From contig CM065653.1 of assembly GCA_033220425.1 (NCBI GenBank), positions 2,976,001-3,040,000 on the forward strand: a stretch of 64,000 nt of DNA, in the 5' to 3' direction. Of the stretch, positions 13,301 to 25,758 are shown piece by piece (within the stretch, counting starts at the first letter, position 1; each line of letters opens with the position of its first letter). The notes below the pieces were generated by a model. That model saw nothing but the letters and a program-made list of their open reading frames with translations, ran no database searches and was not told where the DNA came from. The translations under genes were made by a program, and so were the position numbers. The DNA comes from Lepraria neglecta (taxonomy: Eukaryota > Ascomycota > Lecanoromycetes > Lecanorales > Stereocaulaceae).

Positions 13301-15779
13301 AGTAGAGGGTTTAGTAGAAGAGATAGTAGGGTCTTTACCTAGAGGATCCTATATATTAGAGGTTTTCCCTTTAGGTCCTACTATAAGAGAAGAATATTTT
13401 AAGCGGTAGGAGAGGGTAAAACTACCTCGGTAAGATTAATTTGGATAGGCCGTATTACCCTCGATAGATACTATTATATCTATTAGTTAATATCCTAACT
13501 ATTAATTAATATAGTATAATTAATAGAGTACCCTTTACACGATATAAAGCTCGTAGCGCCGGTAACTACGTGAATATATATTATAGATAGTATTTTATAG
13601 ATCTTCGTTTATAGTTACCTCTATAATTCTATTAGATATATAGATAAGGGTACTCCCTCGGGTATTATCTTCGACGGTCTAGAATTTCTTAGTTTCTAGA
13701 AACTAGATTAGAGTATCGTAACTAAATTAGTCCTAGAGCTAGTTGGCGTTAATAAGCAAAGTATTATATATAATATACCGTAGTTAGATAAGATAGAATT
13801 TATTATTATATATATAATCGATTCTAAGGATAATATAAGATAGGTAGGTATTATCTAGAGCTAGAGCTAGTATAAAGAATAGTCTAGTATAATCGGGTTA
13901 CTTAGTATAGATATTATTATATCTAGGTTTTTTTTGAACTAAACGAGTTATAAGACTCTTCTAAGGGTCGTTTACTATTATATCGGTTAGCTACTCTAGA
14001 TACTTTATTAAGTAGTCTTACGAGTATATATATTACTTCGTCTCTAAAAGGTAGTATATAGTTAGGTAGAATAAAGTTAGTAGTAACGGAGTTAAGGACC
14101 TTAGTAAAGTCCTAGCTAGAACCTCGAAGATTTTCGCCCTAAATAGTAGTACCCTATAGGTAGTCTTTAAGTACTTAACGGAGGGTACTAAACAAGCTAT
14201 TACTATACCGTAAGCCTCTACGGATATTAGGGAGGTTCTATAGGATTCTAGGCGGATTACTAGACTTTAGCCTACTAATAAGCGTATAGAAATTGGCTTT
14301 AGTTAGCGTAGGCTCTAGCGTTATATCGACCTAAGGGTCGATTAGAGAAGGACCGGCTATATTAGATAATATTATAGATAATTCTAATATATCTATAATA
14401 AGAAGAAGAAGAATAGAACGAATAAAATAGGGAGAAGTTAAGGATTCTTCGCTAAGTTAGAGGGATAAAGCGGGTAATACGACTAGTAGGGTCTATACCG
14501 GGTTTTTATTTATAATAGCGATTGGTCGATAGTTAGTAAATATAATACTAGTAAGGTAAATACGTTACGAAATAGTTTAATACTTAATATAATTAGGCGA
14601 TATAGACCCTTCTCTATAGAATAGCACGTCGGAGTAGTTATAAGTAGATAAGTTTAGCTATCGAAAGATTAAAAGTAGTAAGCTTTAATATAATAGATAA
14701 AGATATTAATTAAAAGCGGAACTTATATATATATAGTACGTAGAAAGCGAATAGCTGATTTTAAACGTACTATATCTAGCTTTATACTTAATACCTAATA
14801 TCTAGTAAAGATAGAGTATTAAAACTTATTATCTACTTATAAAGATTAATTAGATTTCTTCTTCCGTTCTTCGAAATATAAGTCTTAATCAAGTACTCTA
14901 TTATAAAAATAATCCGAGTTCGACTTAGACGTATATTTCGGTAATAGAGGTATATACTATAAGATTTATAACTAATTATATTTCCTAATAAGATAAGTAA
15001 CCGGGGCGTTTATTGAAAATCCTCTTAAACTATCTATTAATTAACGTCTTCTATAGGACGATACTCTACTATATATATATTGTAATTTAATTAATAGTAA
15101 CGGTTAAAACAGGCTATATAAGGCGACGTGAGGATAGATTTATTCTAATCTATAGCGGGTTAGCTTGAAGGATCTAGTAGCGAATATATTTACTAATATC
15201 TATCTAGACGCGTTAATCTCGATAATAATACCTCTATATTACGCCTAAGCTAGATAGATTAATAGTATAAATATTACTAGAAGTAGTATAGTAGCGGAAG
15301 CGGCCTAACTAGGTATCTACTACGCTATAAGGGCCGGGACCCTAATTAGACGCGTAGGAGATAGATATACCTCGACGAAGATAAAGTTAAAGGCCCTATT
15401 TATAAACGCTAAAGAGACGAGGTTAATATAATTAGCGATAGTCCCTATAAGGGCGAAGGTAGATAAGTCCCCTAGAAGAGCCTAACTATTTTAATAGATA
15501 ACGATACTCTAGGGCAATTACTTAAACTTACCGACTCTACTAACGAGATCTAGTACTAGTAAGATAAGCTAGATATAGTACTTAATTAATCGAAGTTAAT
15601 AACGGCGTTAAATACTATAGGTACTATCTCTACCTTAACCGTTAGCTCTATAGAGTACTACCTATAGGAGTAAGGTACCGGGAGGCCTTTAAAGGAAGAG
15701 GATATAATCCTAGCTAAGTCGTTATCTATACCCCTATCCGAGTTGATATCCGAGTTAATACCTAAATCGAATCCGGACT
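10337..15779. other. RIP-degraded sequence, origin not identified
   Basis: No LTR, terminal repeat or named domain could be recognised. Short protein-like plus-strand stretches (for example near 10,745-10,800 and 14,270-14,360) hint at decayed coding sequence. The part closest to 15,780 may be the N-terminal portion of the Plavaka transposon that follows. Confidence 0.4.
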
Positions 15780-17360
15780 AGCACCCTTTCTATTTAGAAG
15801 CTAATTATACCCTAGCTTTATAGATATATAACGCCCGACTATCTAGCGGTATAATAGATAATTTCTTTAAAGATACTCGATTACGACCTTTCTACGGACC
15901 CTATAGCTTTAATAGCGCTCTATAACTAAAAGCCAAGCTATATACTATAAAGCATTCTGCTACTACTAGTAGATAGTCTCGGTAAGCGTTTAGTATCCTA
16001 TAGATTTAACCGGACGAGATAACTAGAATAGATTATATACTCTACTTCGATATAATAGGTATAATACGAACTCTTATCGGATATAAACCTTTTAATTCGA
16101 GTATTAACTATATACTAATATACTAGCGAAACCTTAACGGGGGTCTAATCGTTAGTAAGATATATATAGCCTATTAGTAGTAGGAGATATAAGATAAGCT
16201 CTCTAATAGCTTAATAGTAGTATCGGTTATAATATCGTTAGACAAGACCTATTTATTACGGATACACGGAGATTAATAGGCGTAGCCAGTCTATATTACT
16301 ATTAGTAACCTCGATCGAAGTATTCGGCGGGTATAGGTTCGGCCGGGGATAATATTATTTAGATTAGTACTATTAGTCTATAATAGTATAAAAGCCAAGG
16401 TATATTACTACGCTATAGAGCTTATAGTCGAGGGTAAGCCGGCCGAAATATAGATCTTACTTAATATACTAATAATATTCTTTTAAAGTACTTAAGAAGC
16501 TAGTACTAAAGGGAATCCTTATTATATATATAGACGGACGAATATAATAATACTACCTAATACTCGCGTCTATACTAGGCGACTATAAGGAACAAGTTTT
16601 AATAACCTCGATCAAGAGCGGTAAATACTATCCGGTCTATTTAGTATCGCTAAATAAATAGAAATAACTACGCCCTAAAAAACTATATCTGAAGCGAATA
16701 TCTAAATAGACTATAGAGTAGTTATAGATACAAAAAACGTACGATAAGAATACGCCTAGAGTGTTACTAGATATAATAGTATATAACCGGCCTAACTTTA
16801 TAGACGGCTACTTCGCAGTTAACGTCTACTAACTATAGATATTTAATATATTATACTAATCAATAGTTAAAGGGCTATTAAACTACCTTCTAGACTAGCT
16901 TAGAGAGTATATTAGAGAGGGACGAATAAAGCTTAAGGTATAAGCCTTAATCGATACCTAGTTTCGAGCTATACCTAAATTTACTAAGCTAAGGCGATTT
17001 CGAGAGTTTAGTAAGCTAAGCTAATAGATAGAAGAGGAGAGTAAAGAGATATTATAGATTATAATACCCGTCTTCGCTCCTCTATTATCTGAAAAAAAAC
17101 CTAGATATACTATATATAGAACGAGCTATTATTGACTTTATTATATTTATAAGATACTAATTCTATAACGAAGCGATACTAGAATATATAAATATAGTAT
17201 TAGAAAGGATTAATCTACTTAAGGAGGTATTTTGAAAATATAGGCTACTTAATAAGAAAACGGGCGAGTAAACTTTCAACTTTCCTAAATTCTATAGTAT
17301 TAGTTATTATATTAATATAATTAGATACTACGGTCTATCGAATAGATATAGTATCTAAGC
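15780..17360 (+). mobile_element. Plavaka-type (CMC superfamily) DNA transposon, RIP-degraded transposase core
   Basis: Plus-strand translation, read through many RIP-type stops, shows blocks I recognise from fungal Plavaka transposases: a leading WIYNARLSSGIIDNFF-like block (about 15,815), LDKTYL...HGD...PVYITISNL (about 16,230-16,310; family pattern SDKTHLTNFSGD...PVYLTIGN), a second GKYYPVYLVSLNK-like block near 16,620, FRAIPKFTKLRRFREFSKLSQ (about 16,960-17,030) and FNFPKFYSISYY (about 17,277). Plavaka elements encode a cut-and-paste transposase of the CACTA/Mirage/Chapaev group and are common in fungi. Stops are mostly TAA/TAG where CAA/CAG is expected, as RIP produces. Terminal repeats were not found, so the true ends lie outside this core. 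Confidence 0.75.
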
Positions 17361-19779
17361 CTTAGAAAGGATATATTCGATATTACTAAAGAATTACTAT
17401 AATCGAATAAATAAGTATAAGGATTACTAGAAGCAATTAATAGAATATAATAAATACTATATTAAGTTAATAATTATACGGGATATTAAAATTTTCTAAG
17501 AGATAGAGTCTATATTACTTAGTTAGAGGAGAAAATAAGAAGATAAGAAAAGTATAAAGGCCGGGGTCCTTCTAGATCTATACTAACTAGGATAGCGAGT
17601 AGATACGGAAGAGCGCTATATATTAAGATATCTATATAAATATAATAGTCGTTACTAGTAAACGGCGAGAGATATAGCTAAATAGCTAAATATAGCTGGG
17701 TTTCTCTAAAGCCTGGCTGCGTTTCTTAAGGCGTACTAAGCGAAAACGCTAAGTAGAGGTAGTATAATCTCGAACCTAGATATTAATAGAAGGGAGGTAG
17801 ACTATAGCTAGGTTAAGAGCTACCCGGTCTATATCTATTCGGGCCTCGTATATTAGAAGACTATAGAAGAGGACTCCTCTAATTTAGGATATCTCTATAA
17901 GGATTTAGTAGTCTATAGACCTTATAAATATTTATAGTATTTTACCTAGTATAGAGATTATATATAGATCCGAGAATAAGACTATAAGAGTTAAAAACCG
18001 AAAACTATATAGAAGGGAAAGTTAGTTAGTAAGGTCTTAGTTATTATAGAGGTAAAGAATCTTAGTAATAGGGACTTTAAGTAACGACCTACTTATATAT
18101 AGACTACTTTTATAGAAGTCTTTAATTATTAATATCTAGGGTAGGTATAAGACTACTATAGAATAGTTAAAGTTAAAAAGGTATAGATATTACTTATATT
18201 TAATCCTCGAATAATAGGCGCTCGCCGCTTCTATAGACTACTAAATATCGAGTAAAGTACTTATCTAGTACCGGAAACGATTAGAGGAAAAGAGATATTC
18301 TATATTAATAGTTTTATTAACTAGGACTAATATACTACGATATATTACCCTAAATTCCTAATAAATAATTCTAAGGCAGCGCGACGAATCTACGCTAAAT
18401 TCCTACTAAATCCTTCTTAGATAATACTATAAACCTAAGTAAAAACCCTTAAAAGGAAGAGAGATAATACTTTAAATATATCTAGATTAATAGAGTAGAA
18501 GAGACGCTACTACTAACTACCCTTACTATATCTAAAGTTAAGGCTTTAGTCTTAAGGAAAATCTCTAATATAAAGAACTAACCTATAGTTTTAATTACTA
18601 TAGCGGTATTAATCCTCTCTTCGGTATATTTAATTATAGCTATATTATATTAGTAGACTATATAGCGTCTTACGTATATAATATTTACTTACTTTAGTAT
18701 CAAGTCTACGGCCTTTATATATTACTAATATTCGAGTACTTCGGTAAGCTAAGGAGTAGAGAGGTTATTAAGCTCGCGGTATTATATATAAAGTCTATCG
18801 AGGAAGATAGAGAGTAAATTCGTCGAATATTAAGTATCTATAGTAATACTTTACTAAAATAATAGCGATAAGATCGCAAACTACGAGAAGAAATATTAAG
18901 AAATATCTAGCTAAATATTTATCCGACTCGGATAGGGTAAACCTAAGTTAGATACTACTCGGATAGTATAAAACCTAAGTTAGATACTACTCGGATAGGG
19001 TAAACCTAAGTTAGATACTACTCGGATAGTATAAAACCCGAGTCGGATACTAATCGGACAAGGGCAAAAAAGGGCGAAATATATATACCTCTAATCTACT
19101 AGAGTTTTACTAGATACTACTAATAGTTCGGTAACTAGGCGTCGTAACTCTCTATCTTAGTTATTTACTCGAATTATAAAGAGTAGAAGATATAGTCGGA
19201 TTAGCGGATAATAGATTGTTATAGAATTAAGGAAAGCGTAGTTAAATAACCCGTAAAGAAATTAAAGAAGGATTAGTATAAGCGCGAGTTAAACTTATAT
19301 TGATATTACTAATAACGAGCTTTTATATACTAAAAGAGCTATCGGTAGTAGCTATATTTTAAACGGATTATATATATAGAAGACTTTATTTAGATTCGAC
19401 TATCTATTTATATCTTATATAGAAGATATATAGCTACTAATTAGTAGAAATATATAGACTATATAAGAAGTAATCAATTATAATAAAAGAAACTTGGTAG
19501 CTATATATTAGTAGCGTTATATTATTAATTGAGCTAATAGCTAACTAAACGTATAATAGATATACTAATTGGTTAGATATTATACTAATAGTAATATCTA
19601 ATTACTAACTAACCTAATATCGTTAAATCAGTAGTATTGAGTTACAGATCGAGCTGATTTAATACTATTAGTAATATTAAGTTACTAATTCCGCTGAACG
19701 TAACTATCAGCCCTACCGGCGCGCTCGGCAACTCGGGATTTCCTAGCAACTTTTGAGAAAGCGCGATATTAGACTAACG
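17361..19779. other. Degraded DNA between the Plavaka core and the second gypsy pol
   Basis: The first part (to about 17,650) may still be transposon 3' sequence. The rest is AT-rich without a recognisable domain. It contains the tandem repeat at 18,927-19,052 and, at 19,751-19,769, a copy of the terminal motif of the 3,610-4,242 element directly upstream of the gypsy reverse transcriptase. That suggests one element inserted into another. Confidence 0.4.
18927..19052. repeat. Alternating 31/32-bp tandem repeat, four units
   Basis: Units at 18,927-18,957, 18,958-18,989, 18,990-19,020 and 19,021-19,052 all start CTCGGATAG. Odd units continue GGTAAACC and even units TATAAAACC, so the array is really a 63-bp dimer repeated twice. 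The fourth unit has diverged in its second half. Confidence 0.85.
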
Positions 19780-22060
19780 AGTTCGATATAACCCTTCCTC
19801 CTAAATTATAGGAGTTTAAAGATATCTTCTTAAGTAAGAAAGTAGAGATCTTACCTAAATAAAAGTAGGGAGACTACGCTATTAAGTTAGATAGTAGAGA
19901 GCTATATTATAGTCCTATCTATAATCTATTAAGAACGGAGCTAACGGAGCTTCGGCGGTATCTTAATAATATACTAGGAAAGAAGTAGATTCGCTACTCC
20001 GTTTCGCTAGCGGGAGTATCTATACTTTTCGTACCGAAAAACGATAGGAGGCTACGTCTTTATATAGATTATCGAGGGTTAAATACGATAATAATTAAGA
20101 ATCGGTACCTATTACCCCTAATTACTAAGATACTAGACCGCTTAAACGGTGCTAAAGTATTCTTAAAGTTAGACCTTAAGAATATATATTACTATATCCG
20201 AACTAAACGTAACGATAAATAGAAGATAGTATTCCGTACGCGTTACGATTACTTAAAGTATCTTATTATACTATTTAGGTTAGCGAATACCCCTACTACT
20301 TTCTAAGCGTATATTAATCGGGCGCTTATAGGTCTAGTCGATACGACGTATATAGTATATTTGGATAATATCTTGGGTTTTTCGGAAAACCTAGCGGATT
20401 ATAATAATCTACGGGGATTTATAAAGCTAAAAGAGTTAACGTCGTAGTAAATATACTAGGCGCTAAAGCTCGTAGCTTATAACTTCGAGATAATCTATAG
20501 AGCGGGCAAAACTAATCACGCTGATTTTCCTTCTAGATATCTAGATTATAAAGGGGCCTCGCTATTAAATACTAAGCTATTACTAATATTGTAGAATAAG
20601 CTAGTACTTTAGTCTATAGAGGATATAAATATATATTAGCGCGCCGAGAATACGGCGCTATAGCTAGGGTTATAAGTTATAAGTATTTAGGTAGTTATAC
20701 TAAGGAAAACCGTTAGAGATCTTAAGAAAGGGCCTTCTATAGATATCTAAAGACTATTTAAGTCGCTAATTTCTAATTTACAACGCTATAATAAATAGAT
20801 TAGGAAATATAGAGGCGACAGCGTCGTGTTATAGGGGCGCCTACGCCTTCTAGATTAAGATTAGTCTTTTGATAATAAGAACCTCCTCTAGTATAAGGGA
20901 CGACTATATATCCCTAAAGATAGTACTTTAAGATAAGAATTAATTGGTAAATACTATAATAACCCTCTAGTAGGATACTTTAGAGCTGAGATGACGCTAG
21001 TATACCTATAGCGTAAATACTACTAGTATAATATCGCGGAGTACGCGTAGAGCTATATACGTATATATAATATCTATTAAAGGGTCAAAGTGGCTAGATA
21101 TCGTCCTTATAGCGAATTATAATTATTATCGTTACTAAAAGGTCTATAGTAGGAATTAACCATGGGTTTTATAATAGGATTACCTTCGAGTAAACGGGGC
21201 GGCGTTGTATATAACTCGATTTTGGTAGTAGTAGGTAGATTTACCAAGATGGCTCGTTATCTACCTACTACTAAAACTATCGCCGCCGTCGCGCTAGCGG
21301 GCCTCTTCTTTAATGAATTTATCTACCGATATAGTATACTAACTATTATTGTAAGCGATAGAGGATCTATATTCACAAGTGCGTTCTAGTCAGCGGTTTA
21401 CTATTATATAAAGCTTAAGCGGTATTCCGGTACCGCTTTTTACCTATATACGAATAGTTAGATAGAACGCTAAAACTAGATATTAGAGTACTTCTTGCGG
21501 ACGTTTACGAATTCAGAATAAATAAATCGGGTAAAGCTCTTGCCCGTAGCTGAATCTGCTTATATAAATAACCTCTATAGCTCCGTTGGCTGCTCGCCGT
21601 TTTGGCGGGATACGGTTATAACCTCGAAATTTATTAGGAAGCCGGGGACGGTTCCCTAAGAGGGGAGATACTATTAGTAAAAGAACGGGTAGAGCGGTTA
21701 TAGTACTATCGGAAAATGATTGAGGAGTATTGGCGAGGCGCTATTAGGGCGCCGGCGTATCGACTTATACTACTACCGGGTTATCGTATCTATAATATCC
21801 TTTATATATCCTTACTTAGATACTATTATTTATACGGTAGCGCGGAGTTAGCGGGTTTTATATAGCCTCTAGAGCTTATTAATAATAAAGGAAGCGTAGG
21901 AGAAAGTTATCTTAATTGAATATAACTATAAAACCCCGTAGTTCTATCGCCGAGCTATTAGTATAATAGTTTTAAATTATAAGCGCCTAATACTAAATAC
22001 TAGAATACTAAAAGGAAAAAGTAAGAATATAATCTAAGAGGACTAAGCCTAGAAAGTTAG
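19780..22060 (+). mobile_element. Ty3/gypsy retrotransposon fossil, pol region
   Basis: The plus strand shows reverse transcriptase blocks (LFVPKNDRRLRLYIDYRGLN at about 20,025-20,090, VFLKLDLKN near 20,160, YLDNILGF near 20,355), a short stretch matching the end of RNase H (about 20,480), and integrase (about 20,880-21,750) with a residual open stretch at 21,162-21,389 that includes VVVGRFTKMARYLPT and VSDRGSIF. The order fits Ty3/gypsy. No matching LTRs were found. The element looks incomplete and RIP-degraded with many breaks. It lies in the opposite orientation to the chromovirus at 4,384-10,331 and appears to be a different family. Confidence 0.85.
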
Positions 22061-22084
22061 TATAAGCGTCGGTAGTAGAGCGAT

Positions 22085-22440
22085 ATCGCTTACCCTCTTT
22101 ACTACTCTTATAACTCTCCTCCTCTCTCTTCTCTTCTCTCTCCTTATTATCCTTCTCTTTTCTATCCTCCTCTCCTCCTACTCCTCTAATATAGTACCTT
22201 AAATAATATCGCTCTAAGGTTAGTTTATAGGTAGCTATATAACTTAGTATATAGCGATAGTATATAGTATACTAGAGCTTACCTCCTCTTCTTCTACCTT
22301 CTCTTCTTCCTCTATCTCCTCTTTATTATCCTCTCTACTTTCCTTAAACCCCTCCTACTTCTCTTTCTCTTCCTCTTTCTTCTTATTCTTCTCTTTCTCC
22401 TCTTTACTCTCCTTTACTATATTTACCTCTATATTTATAA
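22085..22440. repeat. Pyrimidine-rich low-complexity tracts (C/T on the plus strand)
   Basis: Runs of CTT/TCC/TCT with very few purines at about 22,100-22,195 and 22,270-22,430, separated by about 70 bases of mixed sequence. No coding potential is seen. Confidence 0.75.
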
Positions 22441-24069
22441 TATATAGCCCTTCTATCTTATCCTAGAAGAAATTAGTTAGTATATATATAATATATAAGG
22501 TATATAAGCGGAGTTAAGAAAAGTAATATAATAGAAGGATAGAGAAGGAAAGAATAGGATATAACTTACCTTCTATAGCGAGTTAGCGGAGTTAACTTAT
22601 AGATTCGGATTTCTTACTAATATTTATACCCTCTCCTCTAGGTTAGTTACCTTCTAAGCTAACTAATAGCCTAATATAGCGGGGGTTATACTATAGTCCT
22701 TACGCTACTAAGTAACCTACTAAAGTAGGTCCCTAATACGCTAGACTAACGGGTATAATATACCTACTACTACTATACTACTAGCTAATTTAGTAGAGAG
22801 TATCTAGGCCTCTACCCTAAACTCTAGTAGTATCTTTAATATTAGCGGAATATAGGTAGAATATTAAGTAATACCTATACTATAATATAACGATTTACTC
22901 TATATTATACCCCTTTATACTAAGTATAAGGAGGTACTAGTCTATAGTAGTACTAGATTTATACCCGAAGGTACGGCCTATATAAGAGGTCTACTACTAT
23001 AAATATTAGTAGTACTCTAATAATAGAACTCTTATATATTAAATTATATTTACTTCTACTACTACTACTATTATTAACTATTAAGATATTAATATTATTT
23101 TATAACGACTCTATAATAGCTTAGCTTACTTAGGAATCGAGAATTATTATAATAAGATAATCTATTATTAATTAGAGTCTATACCTACTAAAGGAGTATT
23201 AGATTATAGGGTATATACTATAAATAGTAGGAGTTACGAAAGAAGAAAGTAAGAGGGGAATCTATAGGGTTTTTAATATTACGATTACCGTTAGCTAGTA
23301 TTATATAAGATTTACTTCGAAATAAATTTACTTTATAATCTTATTACTATAGTAGTAAATATATTTATATTATTTCGGAGCCTATATAAAGTAGAGACTC
23401 TTTCCCCTCCTTTTTTATATTAGGTTTTAGAAGGTTTTTAACGAGCTCTATATATAACTATCTAGCCCTACTATCGGTATATACTATAAATACGTGCCGC
23501 TATAGGTTTATACTAGAGGGCTAGTACTTAAGAGAGGAGATAATTATAATAGTAACTATTATATTAGAAGAAGTCTATCTTATTAGTAAAGTTATTCTAA
23601 TATCTCCTAGTATATAGAGCGCTAGTATAGATCGGGATAATATTTAACCGACTTAGTAGCTATCAAGAGCTAGGCTCTTAGTAGTATACTAGCTGCCTAA
23701 TAGCGGCTATATATTACCCGTAGAAAGAAGCTTGAGGAGCGATCTATCTATTTCTTTTCTAAAGATCCTTAGTAATTAGTTCTAATATAGAACTATCTAT
23801 ACTATACTAGTAATATAACTACTTTATATCTTTGAATACCTTTATATATAGTAGCGTAGCGCTAGCGAGGAGCTAAGCCGTAGTCCGATATCGTAGCGCT
23901 AGCGGGATATAGTTTCTAGAGCGCAGTAACGGTTCGCTAGCGAGGAGCCTAGTTTACGGAGCGATAACGGCCCGCTAACGGGGAGTATACCTTATAATAG
24001 TATCAAGGTCTGAAATCCTATACTATTAGTAGAAGGTATAGGATCTCAATAAGATATTAGTAGGATTAT
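22440..24069. other. RIP-degraded sequence with short direct repeats
   Basis: No recognisable gene or element. Around 23,850-23,980 a loose repeat of the words GCTAGCGAGGAGC and TAGCGCTAGCGGG occurs three or four times, possibly the decayed end of a transposon. Confidence 0.4.
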
Positions 24070-24350
24070 CTAATAGTACGAGATATTTTCGGGATATCCT
24101 ACTGGCGGATAAGATAAGACCTATATAAAGTATATTTAGAATTTCTAGTTATCGTTCTAGTTATTAAAACTTCAAATATTTTTTAATAAATATTCTATAA
24201 TTCCTACTAGAATATCCTATATTATAGAATATTCAAAAAAATATTTGAAGTTTTAATAACTAGAACGATAACTAGAAATTCTAAGTATACTTTATATAGG
24301 TCTTATCTTATCCGCTAGTAGGATATCCCGAAAATATCTCGTACTATTAG
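24070..24350. mobile_element. Long-hairpin foldback element (MITE-like), 281 bp
   Basis: 24,070-24,200 and 24,220-24,350 are inverted copies of each other over about 130 bp with only a few mismatches. The outer ends read CTAATAGTACGAGAT and ATCTCGTACTATTAG, leaving a loop of about 20 bp. There is no ORF. Arms this similar in a RIP-damaged block suggest recent insertion, or mutation before the arms formed. A target duplication cannot be separated because the palindrome runs to its outermost bases. Confidence 0.85.
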
Positions 24351-24455
24351 TCGTCGGCAAATTCGAACCCGGCCCCAGCAGCGCCGGGCCAAAGCGCGAC
24401 AGGCCCTAAGCTCCAAACACGCCCGAAGGTAGCCCGGGGCGCAAAATGCCCTTAA
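24351..24455. other. Short GC-rich island beside the hairpin element
   Basis: About 105 bp rich in G+C (CCGGCCCCAGCAGCGCC and similar) abutting the hairpin's right edge and keeping CpA/TpG. It could be a scrap of unmutated host or SINE-like DNA. A minus-strand GGGTTCGAAT word resembles a pol III B box, but no tRNA fold was found. Confidence 0.5.
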
Positions 24456-24594
24456 CTAGACTGAATTATTCTTATAATAGATGTTACGAGTATATAATAC
24501 AACGATATTTACTAGAGAGTTAATACGTAGTTCATCTAGATTACGTAGTAAGTATTATAGATAAAGATTCAATATTAAATCGAATATTGCGTAT

Positions 24595-24840
24595 TCTATC
24601 TATCGAACGTTATCGAACGGTATCAAATAAGTAAATAGACGCTTAGCCTTAGCTGCGCACTCTATTTATCGAATATTATCGAACTATATCGAATAAATAG
24701 ACGCTTAGCCTTAGTTACGCACTCTATTTATCGAACGTTATCGAACTATATCAAATAAATAGACGCTTAGCCTCAGTTGCGCACTCTTTTTATCGACTAT
24801 TATCGAATAGTATTAAATAAGTAACTAACGTTTAGCCTTA
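24595..24840. repeat. Tandem repeat of about 62 bp, four units
   Basis: Units at 24,595-24,660, 24,661-24,722, 24,723-24,784 and 24,785-24,840 share TCTATTTATCGAA, TATCGAAC and AATAGACGCTTAGCC and end TGCGCAC. Differences are mostly transitions. The last unit is the most diverged and lacks the end. Confidence 0.88.
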
Positions 24841-25149
24841 GGATCTAATATTAGTCGCCTACTAAGTAGTAACTATCTCCTTCTTTTCTACCTAGTCTTA
24901 TAATAAGTATATAGATTCTTTCTCTACTCGTGCTAACTTCTTGGCTAAATATAGCTTTCGAACTAGTATATCCTACTCTTCGTAGTATCTAACTATCCCC
25001 TCCTGTCCCTGTCTTCGCTTCTTCTATATACTAAATATAATCGTATCGATCCCAATATCTATATCTTCTTCTAATAATAGATTATGGCGAAATTCGGAGC
25101 AATTCCGCACTTATAGCCAATTAGATTGGCCCTATATTCAGTGTTCCCT

Positions 25150-25750
25150 CTCTCGGCTAGCGCCTTCAACCACCAAAACTTGAATTTACATCGCAACTTC
25201 TTCGCACTACTTCCCCGCGCCATATACATCATATGATATCGAGATGATTTCATATGTTTTGGATTCAATCATTAGCTTGCTTGCGCATCAAGAATTTTTA
25301 GAATCGGCCCATTTACGCAATAGTTATGAGCAAAAGAAGCGTTTTCGCTATGTTTTGCTTGCGCACCGTAACTTCTTCGCAGGACTTCCCCGCGCCACAT
25401 ATATTATATAATATCGAGATGATTTCATAAGTTTTGGAACCAAGCATGCGCTTTCTAACACCGTCAAAATTTTCAAAATCAGTCTACTTACGCAATAGTT
25501 ATGAGTAAAAGAAGCGTTTTCACTTTGTTTTGCAGGCAGTGCAAGCTCAGTAGCAAATGCCAAGCATTGAGCTTGGCGCCTCCGGACCCTGGAACATCAA
25601 AAGTTGAATGCGCACCGCAACTTCTTCGCAGTAATGCCCCGCGCCATATATGTCATATGATATCGAGATAATCTTATCAGTTTTGGAACCAAGCATGCGC
25701 TTTCCAATACCGTCGAAATTTTTAAAATCGGTCCATTTGCGCAAAACTTA
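25150..25750. repeat. Three direct copies of a roughly 170-bp repeat
   Basis: Copies at about 25,150-25,363, 25,364-25,539 and 25,575-25,750 share, in order, GCAACTTCTTCGCA, CCCCGCGCCA, GATATCGAGATGATTTCAT, GTTTTGGA, AAGCATGCGCTTTC and a CGCAATAGTTATGAG-like word. All three keep the same minus-strand peptide pattern, S-R-Y-x3-Y-x-A-R-G-x2-A-K-K-L-R-C. No known family is recognised. Composition is close to normal genomic DNA, unlike the flanks. The copies differ by transitions and small indels. Confidence 0.8.
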
Positions 25751-25758
25751 TAAGTAAT

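Noticed and set aside
24351-24370. tRNA or SINE signalled by a GGGTTCGAAT word on the minus strand
   Set aside because: The T-stem does not pair, and no A box or cloverleaf could be fitted.
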